From assembly GCA_009838975.1 (NCBI GenBank), contig VXQO01000050.1, positions 1-49,162 on the forward strand: a stretch of DNA of 49,162 bases. Reading direction: 5' to 3'. Position numbers and translations under genes: made by a program. This document shows, one piece after another, positions 26,599 to 33,228 of the stretch. The stretch's first letter is position 1. Every line of letters starts with the position of its first letter. The DNA is from Gemmatimonadota bacterium (GTDB taxonomy: Bacteria; Gemmatimonadota; Gemmatimonadetes; Longimicrobiales; Gaopeijiaceae). Below the pieces are notes generated by a model that was not told the origin of the DNA, ran no database searches, and worked only from the letters and a program-made list of their open reading frames with translations.

Positions 26599-27804
26599 TC
26601 ACCACCCCTCGAAGAAGCCGCCGTCGAACCAGTCAAGGAGCAGGTACGTGACCAGCCGCACGGATCTGGCCGTCTCCCCCGCGTTTCCTGTCACCGGTAT
26701 CAGCAGGCCGAAGTTGGCCAGGACGTGCTGTCTGGTGTTGAGCGAGACCTGCGCCTGGGGCACGAGGTCGAGTGTCGTCGCCGCGCCCGACTCAAAATGG
26801 CGCTTGAGCTGTATCTCGAGCATGGGGGTCCAGGTGCGCCCCCACTGGCCCTCCGTGAAGCTCCGTCCGAGGACAACGCGCCCGAACGCCTCACTCGCGC
26901 CGTCGTAGAGCGGCACCTCGAAACCGGTGTGCGCCTGGATGAAGCCGTCGTCGGGAAGGATCTGGCCGTAGGACGCGAAGGCCTCGAGCGCATTGCCGGC
27001 GGCTCCCAGCCCGGCGCCCTCGTCGCCGGTGGAGAGGATGACTTCGCCGCCGACCGAGAAGATCCTGCCAAGGTCGAGGTCGTGATGCAGGGCGTGCTTG
27101 ACACCGACCACGACATCGCCGAGGCCGTGGCGCAGGCCGTCACCGGCTGCTTCGTCGTCGTGGCCGTCGTGGTCGTGGTCGTCGTGGCCATGGTCGTGCG
27201 CGCCGCCACTTCGCCATCCGTAGGGGATGACAATCTCCACCTGGCTGCGCGGACCGAACCGCTGCTCGTATACGTACGCTGCCGAGGCGCCACCGTCGCT
27301 CTCCAGGTCCACACCCAACTCCACCACCCATTCGTCCTCGGGATACGCCTTCTCGGTCAGCAGGGGCCGGGGCAGGTTGAGTTCGCCGCGCGGCCAGTTG
27401 TCGTCGGTGCAGAGGGTGCGGATGTAACCCATCACGCGGCCCAGCTGCTCCTCGGTGAGGGCGCCCCGGAACGCCGGCATCATCTCGCTGAAGCCGCGGA
27501 CGGGTCCGCCCTCGTGCGCCACCGCAATCCAGTCGCCATCGGGCTCACGGGCGGCGAAGTCGCAGTCGGTGAAGTCGGGGACCTCCTCCTCGAAGGCGAG
27601 CAGGGAGGGCGGCAGGCCGGTGCCGTCGAGGCCGTGGCAGTTGGCGCAGGAAGCGGCGTAGATGGCGTCGCCGGGGGCGTTGGCGAGCTCTTCGCCGTTG
27701 GCCGCGAGCGGGAGTTGGGCGGTGGCGGGACTGGTGACGGCGAGGGCGAACGTCGTGACGGCCGCGGTGGCCACGAGGGCGAGGCGCGGCCGGGTCGGGC
27801 GCAC
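26599..27804 (-). CDS. Monohaem cytochrome c fused to an outer-membrane beta-barrel-like domain
   Basis: This is a 401-residue exported protein. A signal peptide (RPRLALVATAAVTTFALAV, cleavage near SPATAQ) is followed by a class I cytochrome c domain with CANCH (residues 53-57) and a probable Met ligand in SEMMPAF. From about residue 145 the pattern changes to alternating beta strands (EDEWVVELGVDLESDGG, SQVEIVIPYGW, FIQAHTGFEVPLYD, MLEIQLKRHF) ending in aromatic residues (GFFEGW), as expected for an outer-membrane barrel. A His/Asp-rich loop (AHDHGHDDHDHDGHDDE) may bind metal. The start is taken as GTG 27804, which places the signal peptide at the N-terminus and lies 2 bases after the stop of a 20-codon ORF. 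The longer frame adds ~46 implausible residues. Confidence 0.82.
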   Translation of the reverse strand: MRPTRPRLALVATAAVTTFALAVTSPATAQLPLAANGEELANAPGDAIYAASCANCHGLDGTGLPPSLLAFEEEVPDFTDCDFAAREPDGDWIAVAHEGGPVRGFSEMMPAFRGALTEEQLGRVMGYIRTLCTDDNWPRGELNLPRPLLTEKAYPEDEWVVELGVDLESDGGASAAYVYEQRFGPRSQVEIVIPYGWRSGGAHDHGHDDHDHDGHDDEAAGDGLRHGLGDVVVGVKHALHHDLDLGRIFSVGGEVILSTGDEGAGLGAAGNALEAFASYGQILPDDGFIQAHTGFEVPLYDGASEAFGRVVLGRSFTEGQWGRTWTPMLEIQLKRHFESGAATTLDLVPQAQVSLNTRQHVLANFGLLIPVTGNAGETARSVRLVTYLLLDWFDGGFFEGW

Positions 27805-27806
27805 CC

Positions 27807-27869
27807 TCAGATCTTCTTCAGCAGCCACCTCAGGACTGCGCGCACGACGGTCTTGAGGATCTGGACCAT
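27807..27869 (-). CDS. Possible 20-residue leader peptide upstream of cytochrome-barrel gene
   Basis: An ATG at 27869 opens a 20-codon ORF encoding MVQILKTVVRAVLRWLLKKI. It has five Lys/Arg residues and otherwise nearly all aliphatic residues, so it would form a cationic amphipathic helix. A good ribosome-binding site (GGAAGGA) lies about 9 bases before the ATG. The TGA stop is followed almost at once by the GTG of the cytochrome-barrel gene (TGAGGGTG), an arrangement suited to translational coupling. It is too short for statistical support and I know no family. It could also be chance; a membrane-active or regulatory peptide is only a guess. Confidence 0.45.
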   Translation of the reverse strand: MVQILKTVVRAVLRWLLKKI

Positions 27870-28008
27870 GGCGTTGGTTCCTTCCGTTCGGTTCCTTCTC
27901 GTGGAGTGCCGGCGCCGAGCGCGCGGGGAACAAAGTGAGCATTACGGCACGCCCGCCGTCAAAGGTTCAGCGCGGGGACCGCCCCGGGGGCTTACCGTCA
28001 GTGCCGGG

Positions 28009-28470
28009 TCAGACAACGGCCAGCTCCGTCGTGATCTCGATGCACTTGTGCAGCGTCCGGTAGACGGGACACCGCATGGGGTGCAGGTCGAAGGCCCGCT
28101 GGACAGCCGCCGGGTCCGCGCCAGCCGCCTGCAGCAGGTACTTCACATGTATGTGGCGAATGACCAGGACACCCTCCTCCTTGCCGACCTTTCCCTGCAC
28201 GTCCGCCGTGAGCTTCCCGCCCGACGCATCGATCCCGCGTGCCTCCAGCACGCCTCCGAAGGTACCGACGAGTCAGCCGCCGGTAGCGGCGATCACGTAG
28301 TCCAGGGTAGTCGTGGTCTCGGTGACGATCCCGCTGACCCCGTAGTGTTCCGCGATCGCCCCGTGGACGCCGAATTCGACGGGGCCTTCATGGGCCGGGA
28401 GGTGGGCGAGCCGGTGCGGCCCGCGGGTGCGCTCGATGCGCACGCTTGCTTCGTAGACAGTGTCGCTCAT
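28009..28470 (-). CDS. OsmC-like peroxide reductase, probable selenoprotein (in-frame TGA at residue 66)
   Basis: This is a 153-codon OsmC/Ohr-family protein if the single TGA at 28273-28275 is read through. The family reduces organic peroxides with a peroxidatic Cys and a resolving Cys. Residues 1-65 (MSDTVYEASV... DYVIAATGG) are the N-terminal half. TGA follows exactly at the conserved peroxidatic position (GG-C in relatives). The same frame continues with LVGTFGGVLEARGID, IRHIHVKYLL and MRCPVYRTLHKCIEI to residue 153. Cys134 sits 68 residues after the TGA, matching the resolving Cys spacing. Frame, length and motifs are otherwise intact, which argues against a decayed gene. A SECIS-like hairpin follows the TGA. 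OsmC-like selenoproteins have been reported in bacterial selenoproteome surveys (from memory). The alternative is a nonsense mutation or sequencing error. Confidence 0.82.
28237..28275 (-). promoter_or_regulatory. Candidate bacterial SECIS element with the UGA codon
   Basis: In the mRNA, the UGA (28275-28273) is followed by 19 bases and then a perfect 6-bp stem, GCGUGC (28253-28248) with GCACGC (28242-28237), closed by the 5-base loop UGGAG. Known bacterial SECIS hairpins lie directly after the UGA, with the apical loop roughly 16-37 bases away and a G among the first two loop bases. Here the loop begins 25 bases after the UGA and G is its second base. The stem also codes for protein (GVLEAR), as bacterial SECIS elements must. 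Confidence 0.68.
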
Positions 28471-28486
28471 TGGGTTTTTGCGTGGG

Positions 28487-29044
28487 CTATGAGGGCCAGA
28501 GCCAGCCGAAGATGCCGGCGGTGAGAAGTGCGTAGACGAGTCCGTCGAGGCTGTGCTTGAAAGCGACCCTGGCGGGAAGGCCGAACCAGATGGCTTCCTG
28601 GTAGCCGATGAAGCCGTAGGCCATGAAGGCAGCGGTTCCGGTAACCTGGAAGACCGACAGGTAGGCGGCGCCGGGCTCCAGCGCGACCGATGCCAGGTAG
28701 GCCACGAACACGCTGACCACCAGGTACAGTGAGACCGACTTGAGCATCGCGGGGCCCATGTTCAGCACCGCCTCGGGATCCCGCACGCGCAGGATGCCCA
28801 CCGGTCCGGTCCGGGCCATCTCCCGGTATTCGGGCGAGTTCTCCCCGCCCGCGGCCCACGGGAAATAGTACATCCCGGGTCCTGGGGTGCTGCCGCGCAC
28901 CGCGTCCATGAGTGCATCCTGGTCCGACGCGGGAGAGAAGTCGTTCTTGTGGTGCGGCATCACCATCCAGACCGCCGCGCTCACGATGAAGATCACCACG
29001 CCGGAGAGAAGGATGGGGAGCCAGAGGGCGGCGACGGCGGCCAT
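28487..29044 (-). CDS. Conserved-looking four-helix membrane protein, function unknown
   Basis: This is a 185-residue integral membrane protein I cannot assign. It has an N-terminal helix (WLPILLSGVVIFIVSAAVWMV) followed by a His-containing turn MPHHKNDFSP. A soluble loop follows (residues ~35-95, with MYYFPWAAGGENSPEYREM). Three more helices close it: SVSLYLVVSVFVAYLASVAL, VFQVTGTAAFMAYGFIGY and GLVYALLTAGIFGWLW. The MPHHK turn next to a membrane helix could bind metal, but this is not proven. It lies 16 bp upstream of the OsmC-like gene on the same strand and probably shares its transcript. The 187-bp gap before it separates it from the divergent LolA-like gene and contains a GGCCC-GACTT-GGGCC inverted repeat. 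Confidence 0.78.
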   Translation of the reverse strand: MAAVAALWLPILLSGVVIFIVSAAVWMVMPHHKNDFSPASDQDALMDAVRGSTPGPGMYYFPWAAGGENSPEYREMARTGPVGILRVRDPEAVLNMGPAMLKSVSLYLVVSVFVAYLASVALEPGAAYLSVFQVTGTAAFMAYGFIGYQEAIWFGLPARVAFKHSLDGLVYALLTAGIFGWLWPS

Positions 29045-29231
29045 GGGCTGCTTTCGTCAAGAGGAATGTGAGGGAGCGGATCCGGCTCCCGGAGGACTCG
29101 GGACAATAGTGTTCCGGCCCGACTTGGGCCAGTATTAACAGGCGCTGCGCGGCCCGGAGGTCCCGGCGCCCGAAGCATTGTCAAGTTGGAATCGGCCGTC
29201 CCGGTGGCCGGCCCGGAACAGGGGGACGATC

Positions 29232-29993
29232 ATGAAGATACTCCGGAGCCTTGCGTTGGCGGGGCTGGCCCTCGCGCTCCTGCCCGGTCCGGCTCGCGCC
29301 CAGACCGACCCGCTCGCCCTCGAGATCATCGACGAATTCGACCGCATGATGCGGGGCGAATCGAGCGCGGGGCGCATGCGCATGGAGATTGATACCGAGA
29401 ACTGGTCCCGGGCCCTCGAGATGCGGATCTGGTCGCTGGGCACCGAACACTCCCTGGTGCGGGTCGAGACTCCCGCCCGCGAGGCCGGCACGGCGACGCT
29501 GATGGTGGACAACGAGGTCTGGAACTACCTGCCGAACGTCGACCGCACGATCAAGGTGCCGCCGTCGATGATGCTCGGTTCATGGATGGGCTCCCACTTC
29601 ACCAACGACGACCTGGTGAAGGAGAGCCGGCTCATCGAGGATTACGACATCGTGATCTCGCACGACGGTCCGCGTGACGGCGAGGACGTGTGGGAGTTCA
29701 CGCTCACGCCGAAGCCCGACGCCCCGGTGATCTGGGGCAGGATCGAACAGCAGATCCGCAAGCGGGACCGGATGCCGGTGTGGGCGCGCTACTACGACGA
29801 GGACGGGAGCCTCGTCCGCACGATGAACTTCTCCGACTTCAGGGTGCTGGGCGGAAGGACGCTGCCGGCCCGCATGGTGATGGAGCCCACCGACGGCGAA
29901 GAGCGCACCGTCGTGATCTACCTGGAACTCGAGTTCGACGTCGGGCTCGACGAGGACTTCTTCAGCCTGCGGAACCTTCGGGCCCGCAGGTAG
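29232..29993 (+). CDS. LolA-like outer-membrane lipoprotein-sorting protein (periplasmic)
   Basis: This is a 253-residue periplasmic protein of the LolA-like fold (COG2834 type), which shields lipid or lipoprotein acyl chains while carrying them across the periplasm. A clear signal peptide (MKILRSLALAGLALALLPGPARA|Q; probable cleavage near residue 23) precedes family phrases: SLVRVETPAREAGTATLMVDNEVWNYLPNVDRTIKVPPSMM, split over residues ~75-115, then GSWMGSHFTNDDLVKES and MNFSDFRVLGGRTLP. ATG 29232 has AGGGGGAC 5-12 bases upstream. It is the first gene of a tight five-gene operon with two FtsX-type permeases, a LolD-like ATPase and a beta-barrel, so it is probably the periplasmic carrier of that transporter rather than housekeeping LolA. 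Confidence 0.88.
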   Translation: MKILRSLALAGLALALLPGPARAQTDPLALEIIDEFDRMMRGESSAGRMRMEIDTENWSRALEMRIWSLGTEHSLVRVETPAREAGTATLMVDNEVWNYLPNVDRTIKVPPSMMLGSWMGSHFTNDDLVKESRLIEDYDIVISHDGPRDGEDVWEFTLTPKPDAPVIWGRIEQQIRKRDRMPVWARYYDEDGSLVRTMNFSDFRVLGGRTLPARMVMEPTDGEERTVVIYLELEFDVGLDEDFFSLRNLRARR

Positions 29994-30001
29994 ACCCGCC
30001 G

Positions 30002-31264
30002 ATGGCCAGGCGCGACAACGACATCTGGTGGCGGATGGCCTGGCGCAACCTGTGGCGGAACCGCCGCCGCACGGCGATCACCGCGTCGGCGCTGTCGTTC
30101 GGCTTCGTGGCGGCGGTCCTGATGATCGCACTCATGGACGGGATGCTCGAGCAACTGGTCTCGAATGGCACCCGCGTGATCACGGGCCAGGTGCAGATCC
30201 ACGCGGACGACTACCGGCCCGAGCGGAGCATGCACGACACGATGGGCGGCCGGGAGGGTCTCGACCTGGCGGCTCTGGTCGGCGCGGCCGGGTCGGTCGA
30301 GGGCGTGACCGGAGTGGCGCCGCGCGCCTACGGGGGCGGGCTGATCAGCTCCGGCGACGAGACGGCGGGGGCGGTGCTCATGGGCATCGATCCGCGCCGC
30401 GAGGAAGGAGTCAGCCGCTTCGGCACCTCGTTCGTGGTCGGCGGGATGCCGGGCCCGGGCGAGATCGCGATCGGCAACGCGATGGCCGGGACGATCGGGA
30501 CCGCGCCGGGTGAGGAGGTGGTGGTTGTCGCCCCGGCGGCGGACGGGTCGATGGGCAACGAACTCTTCACCGTGTCGGGGATCTTCCGCTTGGGGATGGG
30601 GGGGTTCGACGACGCCTACGTCCTGGTCGAACTGGGGTCGCTGCAGGACCTGATGGCGATGGACCGAAGCCGCATCCACGAGGTCGCGATCTCGGTCGAT
30701 CGCGCGGATCAGGCGGACGGGGTGGCCGCGCGGGTCGAGGAAGCGGTCGCGGGACTCGCGGACAGCCTGGTTGTCGAGCCGTGGTCGGTCTTCCATGAAC
30801 AGCTCTACTTCATGACCAGCATGATGGGAGCGGCGAACGCGATCGTTGCCATGATCATCTTCGGCATGGCGATCTTCGGCGTTGCCAATACGATGCTCCT
30901 CGCGACATTCGAGCGCCGCCGGGAGTTCGCGGTGGCCCGCTCGCTCGGGACCTCGGCACGCTCGATCGTCCGGATCGTGGTGTGCGAAGGACTGTTCCTG
31001 GGCCTCGTCTCCCTGGGCGCGGGGGCGTTGCTGGCGGCCCCGGTGGTCGTGTACTTCCACGAGTTCCCCCTCGACCTCAGTTCCTTCATCGGCACCTACT
31101 CCTTCATGGGGTCCGCGATGCAGCCGCTGATGACGGTGGAGTACTCCTGGGACGGTCCGCTGGTCAGCGCCGTCGCGCTGATCGGCACGGGCGTGGCATC
31201 GGCGCTCTACCCCGCCTGGCGCGCCATTCGCGTGCCTCCCGCCGACGCCCTGGCGAGCCGATGA
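30002..31264 (+). CDS. ABC transporter permease, FtsX/LolC-E type (first)
   Basis: This is a 420-residue inner-membrane permease of the MacB/LolCE class. The N-terminal helix (TAITASALSFGFVAAVLMIALMDG) follows a basic coupling segment (WRNLWRNRRR). A periplasmic domain of ~220 residues comes next. The C-terminal FtsX domain has three helices (AIVAMIIFGMAIFGVANTML, the VVCEGLFLGLVSLGAGALL region, and LVSAVALIGTGVASALYPAW) with the characteristic FERRREFAVARSLGTS loop that contacts the ATPase. It starts 8 bp after the LolA-like gene and ends in ATGA, overlapping the second permease. The pair should form a heterodimer that extracts a lipid or lipoprotein from the inner membrane. Confidence 0.92.
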   Translation: MARRDNDIWWRMAWRNLWRNRRRTAITASALSFGFVAAVLMIALMDGMLEQLVSNGTRVITGQVQIHADDYRPERSMHDTMGGREGLDLAALVGAAGSVEGVTGVAPRAYGGGLISSGDETAGAVLMGIDPRREEGVSRFGTSFVVGGMPGPGEIAIGNAMAGTIGTAPGEEVVVVAPAADGSMGNELFTVSGIFRLGMGGFDDAYVLVELGSLQDLMAMDRSRIHEVAISVDRADQADGVAARVEEAVAGLADSLVVEPWSVFHEQLYFMTSMMGAANAIVAMIIFGMAIFGVANTMLLATFERRREFAVARSLGTSARSIVRIVVCEGLFLGLVSLGAGALLAAPVVVYFHEFPLDLSSFIGTYSFMGSAMQPLMTVEYSWDGPLVSAVALIGTGVASALYPAWRAIRVPPADALASR

Positions 31265-32517
31265 GGTCCCGCCTCCCGACGCTCGCATGGCTTGCGCTGC
31301 GCAACCTGGGCAGGGAGATGCGCCGCGCCGCGCTGACCGCCGCGGCCATGGCGATCGGGCTGGCGTTGCTGATCGTGTCGCGCACGCTCTCCGACGGAGC
31401 GCACGAGGACTGGATCGATTCGGGCGTCCGCCTGGGGAGCGGACACGTCGTCTTCAACGCCCCCGGCTACCGCGACAGCGAGAGCCTGGAGGACCGGCTG
31501 TCGGAGGACCAGGTGGAGGCGGCGTTCGCGGCGGTCGAAGGTGCAGGGCTGCCCGAGGCGGTGCTGACCTCGGTGCGGGTGAGCGCACGAGGACTCGCCT
31601 CTTCCCCCGACGGGGCAATCCCGGCCTGGATCCTGGGTGTCGACCCCGCCGCCGAACTCCCCTTCTCGCGCCTGGGCACCGATGTGCTGGAGGGGCGCTA
31701 CCTGGAGGAAAGGGACCGCCTCCACGCCTTCATCGGCCAGGGCATGGCGCTGCGCCTGGGCCTACGCATCGGATCGCGCATGGTCCTGACCGCACAGGCG
31801 GCGTCGGGAGACATCGAGGGTCAGCTCGTGCGCGTCGTGGGCATGTTCCGCACCAGCGTGCCCGAAATGGACGACGTGCTGGTGCACATCCCCCTCGGGA
31901 CGGCGCGGGACTGGCTCGGGGTCGAGGGCGCCACGAGCGTCGCCACCCTGCTCCCGCATTCGACCTTCACCGGTCAGGTGCACCAGGCGGCGGCCGCGGC
32001 GGTGCAGTCCTCGGGCGTCGAGGTCACGCCCTGGGAGGAGGCGTCCCCGGAACTCTACTCGGCGGTCCGGATCGACGATGCCGGCGACTGGGCCTTCCAC
32101 CTGATCCTCTTCGCCATCGTGGCTCTGGCCATCCTGAACGCAGTCTTCATGTCGGTGCTGCACAGGAAGCGGGAACTTGGCCTGCTCCGCGCCCTGGGCC
32201 TGAGTTCCCGCCAGACCGGCTTGGTCGTGTTCCTCGAAGGTGTGCTGGTCACGGCCGCCAGCGGCGTCATCGGCGTGGCCCTGGGCTTCGCCCTGGTGTG
32301 GATCTTCTTCCGCAACGGACTCGACCTCACCGGCCTTATGCCGGAGGATCTGAGCTTCGCCGGCATCGTCTTCAACCCGGTCATGTACCCGGTGATCGAC
32401 GTCAGGCACCTGACGCAGAGCCTCTTCTTCATCGCGGTGATCGGAGTTTCCGCCTCCGTTTTCCCCGCCTGGCAGGCCGCCGCCCTGGATCCTGCCGAGT
32501 CCGTCAAGGTGGAATGA
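31261..32517 (+). CDS. ABC transporter permease, FtsX/LolC-E type (second)
   Basis: This is a 418-residue permease paralogous to its upstream partner: a basic segment (ALRNLGREMRRAALT) and first helix (AAAMAIGLALLIVS), a periplasmic domain, and a C-terminal FtsX domain with the coupling loop LHRKRELGLLRALGLSSRQ and final segment FPAWQAAALDPAESVK. Its ATG lies within the stop of the first permease (ATGA), so translation is coupled. The two permeases differ clearly in the periplasmic part (GHVVFNAPGYRDSESLEDRL here; GQVQIHADDYRPERSMHDTM in the first), consistent with a LolC/LolE-like asymmetric pair. Its stop falls in a tandem ATGAGCAT repeat leading into the ATPase gene. Confidence 0.92.
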   Translation: MRSRLPTLAWLALRNLGREMRRAALTAAAMAIGLALLIVSRTLSDGAHEDWIDSGVRLGSGHVVFNAPGYRDSESLEDRLSEDQVEAAFAAVEGAGLPEAVLTSVRVSARGLASSPDGAIPAWILGVDPAAELPFSRLGTDVLEGRYLEERDRLHAFIGQGMALRLGLRIGSRMVLTAQAASGDIEGQLVRVVGMFRTSVPEMDDVLVHIPLGTARDWLGVEGATSVATLLPHSTFTGQVHQAAAAAVQSSGVEVTPWEEASPELYSAVRIDDAGDWAFHLILFAIVALAILNAVFMSVLHRKRELGLLRALGLSSRQTGLVVFLEGVLVTAASGVIGVALGFALVWIFFRNGLDLTGLMPEDLSFAGIVFNPVMYPVIDVRHLTQSLFFIAVIGVSASVFPAWQAAALDPAESVKVE

Positions 32518-32544
32518 GCATATGAGCATATGAGTAATGAGCAT
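32514..32544 (+). repeat. Tandem ATGAGCAT repeat across the permease stop and ATPase start
   Basis: Four head-to-tail copies are visible: ATGAGCAT at 32514-32521 and 32522-32529, a shortened ATGAGTA at 32530-32536, and ATGAGCAT at 32537-32544. The first copy contains the TGA of the second permease gene (32515-32517). Only the ATG of the third copy (32530) is in frame with the ATPase; the others stop at once or run in another frame. The nearest ribosome-binding-like sequence, AAGGTGGA, lies just before the array, so copy number would change its distance to the true start. Confidence 0.7.
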
Positions 32545-33228
32545 GCAGTGCGGACCGAGCATCTCTGGAAGATCTACCCCCAGGATCCGCGGCCCGTCGA
32601 AGCGGTGCGGGGGGTAGACCTGACCGTCTGGCGCGGAGAGTTCGTGGCCATGGCGGGCCCGTCCGGTTCGGGCAAGACCACCATGCTGAACCTGGTGGGC
32701 GGCCTGACCCGTCCCACCCGGGGCAAGGTCTGGATCGAAGGCGAGGAGATATCCGCGCTCTCCGACCGCAGGCTGGCCGACCTGCGCATGCACCGGATCG
32801 GCTTCGTCTTCCAGTCGTACAACCTGCTTCCGGTCCTCAGCGCGCTGGAGAACGCCGAGTTTACGCTGCTCCTCCAGGGAGTCCCCGCCGCGGAGCGCCG
32901 CGGGCGGGTGCGCGAGCTGTTTCGGGAGATCGGCCTCGAGGGACTGGAGGACCGCCGTCCGCCGAAGCTCTCCGGGGGCCAGCAGCAGCGGGTGGCGGTG
33001 GCCCGGGCCGTGCTCGGCGACCCCGCGCTGGTTCTGGCGGACGAGCCCACGGCCAACCTGGACTCGCACACCGCCGAAGCACTCCTCGACGTGATGGAAC
33101 GGTTGAACCGCACCAAGGGGACGACCTTCGTGTTTTCCACCCACGATCCCAGGGTCATGGAGCGGGCCCGGAGGCTGATCCGGCTCGTCGACGGGCAGAT
33201 CGAGAGCGACCATGCGGAATCGGGCTGA
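32530..33228 (+). CDS. ABC transporter ATPase, LolD/MacB type
   Basis: This is a 232-residue ATP-binding subunit with all canonical motifs: Walker A GPSGSGKTT (about residues 42-50), Q-loop VFQSYNLLP, signature LSGGQQQR, Walker B LVLADEP, and switch histidine in STHDPRVM. The FQSYNLLPVLSALENAE segment is typical of the LolD/MacB/FtsE group that works with FtsX-type permeases. It should power the two preceding permeases. ATG 32530 is the only start of the tandem repeat in this frame. Its stop overlaps the next gene (TGATG), so the whole operon is translationally linked. Confidence 0.93.
   Translation: MSNEHAVRTEHLWKIYPQDPRPVEAVRGVDLTVWRGEFVAMAGPSGSGKTTMLNLVGGLTRPTRGKVWIEGEEISALSDRRLADLRMHRIGFVFQSYNLLPVLSALENAEFTLLLQGVPAAERRGRVRELFREIGLEGLEDRRPPKLSGGQQQRVAVARAVLGDPALVLADEPTANLDSHTAEALLDVMERLNRTKGTTFVFSTHDPRVMERARRLIRLVDGQIESDHAESG

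Noticed and set aside
28009-28470. Reading the OsmC region as two separate genes or as a pseudogene
   Set aside because: The halves share one frame, there is no second start signal, the TGA falls on the catalytic position, and a SECIS-like stem follows; a selenoprotein explains all of this better.
29115-29129. GGCCC-GACTT-GGGCC inverted repeat as a terminator
   Set aside because: Only a 5-bp stem, no T-run, and located between divergent starts rather than after a gene.
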